Shown in pieces: positions 63,831 through 64,000 of a DNA stretch of 64,000 bases. This stretch comes from Phascolarctos cinereus. Taxonomy: Eukaryota; Chordata; Mammalia; Diprotodontia; Phascolarctidae. The notes beneath the pieces were generated by a model. The model searched no databases and was not told the DNA's origin. It worked only from the letters and a program-made list of their open reading frames with translations. The position numbers were made by a program, and so were the translations under genes. The stretch covers positions 1,669,001 to 1,733,000 of the forward strand of contig NW_018344215.1 in NCBI RefSeq assembly GCF_002099425.1. The letters run 5' to 3'. The number at the start of each line of letters is the position of its first letter. Position 1 is the stretch's first letter.

Positions 63831-64000
63831 GTAGTGCTTCTGCCGATGGTCTTCTGAAACTAGAGATTATAGGGATACTCATTTTTTTTTAAATTGACGT
63901 TGCACTGAGTGCCATATCTAGTCTCAAACATACTTTTGAGTTAACTTGATGGAGGTCTACCAAAGCAACCCAACAAGAGAAACAAAGTGAACAATAATAC
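63831..64000. other. Window end, no feature recognised
   Basis: AT-rich unique sequence to the edge. Confidence 0.3.

Overview
This is a mammalian, almost certainly marsupial, genomic window lying wholly inside one gene, PRKG1 (cGMP-dependent protein kinase I). Marsupial origin is inferred from many tRNA-derived SINEs with a 'cagctaggtggcgcagtggatagag' head, in three forms (WSINE1-like, MIR-tailed, RTE-tailed), together with dense MIR/MIR3, L2 and L3/CR1 fossils and marsupial-type L1 3' ends. The WSINE1-like copies lean towards an Australian marsupial, but this is not proven.

Only one protein-coding exon is recognised: 18037-18389 (+), the first coding exon of the PRKG1 beta isoform. It encodes the leucine/isoleucine zipper and the autoinhibitory/pseudosubstrate segment, and ends in a perfect GTAAGC donor in phase 2. 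A TATA-less CpG island (about 17082-18660) surrounds it. Left of the island (1-17.1 kb) is probably intron of the longer alpha-isoform transcript; right of it (18390-64000) is the large first intron of the beta transcript. The alpha-specific exon and the next shared exon are not in the window.

The introns hold ancient SINEs and LINEs, several long microsatellites (notably a 631-bp TTCC mosaic at 4422-5052 and a TTCC plus AG pair at 28943-29440), one local direct duplication (19894 and 20403), nested transposons (L1 in L3 at 36.2 kb) and several repeat-poor blocks that look like candidate regulatory elements. Three SINE copies have clear target-site duplications.

The most interesting observation is in the coding exon. 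The linker between zipper and autoinhibitory motif, short and Ser/Thr-bearing in human and mouse PRKG1-beta, is here 14 residues longer, is a Gln/Ala/Gly tract, and lacks the serine known as an autophosphorylation site (Ser63). Other candidates are two RFX X-box-like palindromes, two CArG boxes, two CTCF-like sites, and a 5' leader with a 27-codon uORF, a (CGG)7 run and clustered G-runs.

Repeat boundaries were read by eye and are good to about 10-20 bp. Family names rest on recalled consensus sequences, not on a search. No virus-derived element was recognised.
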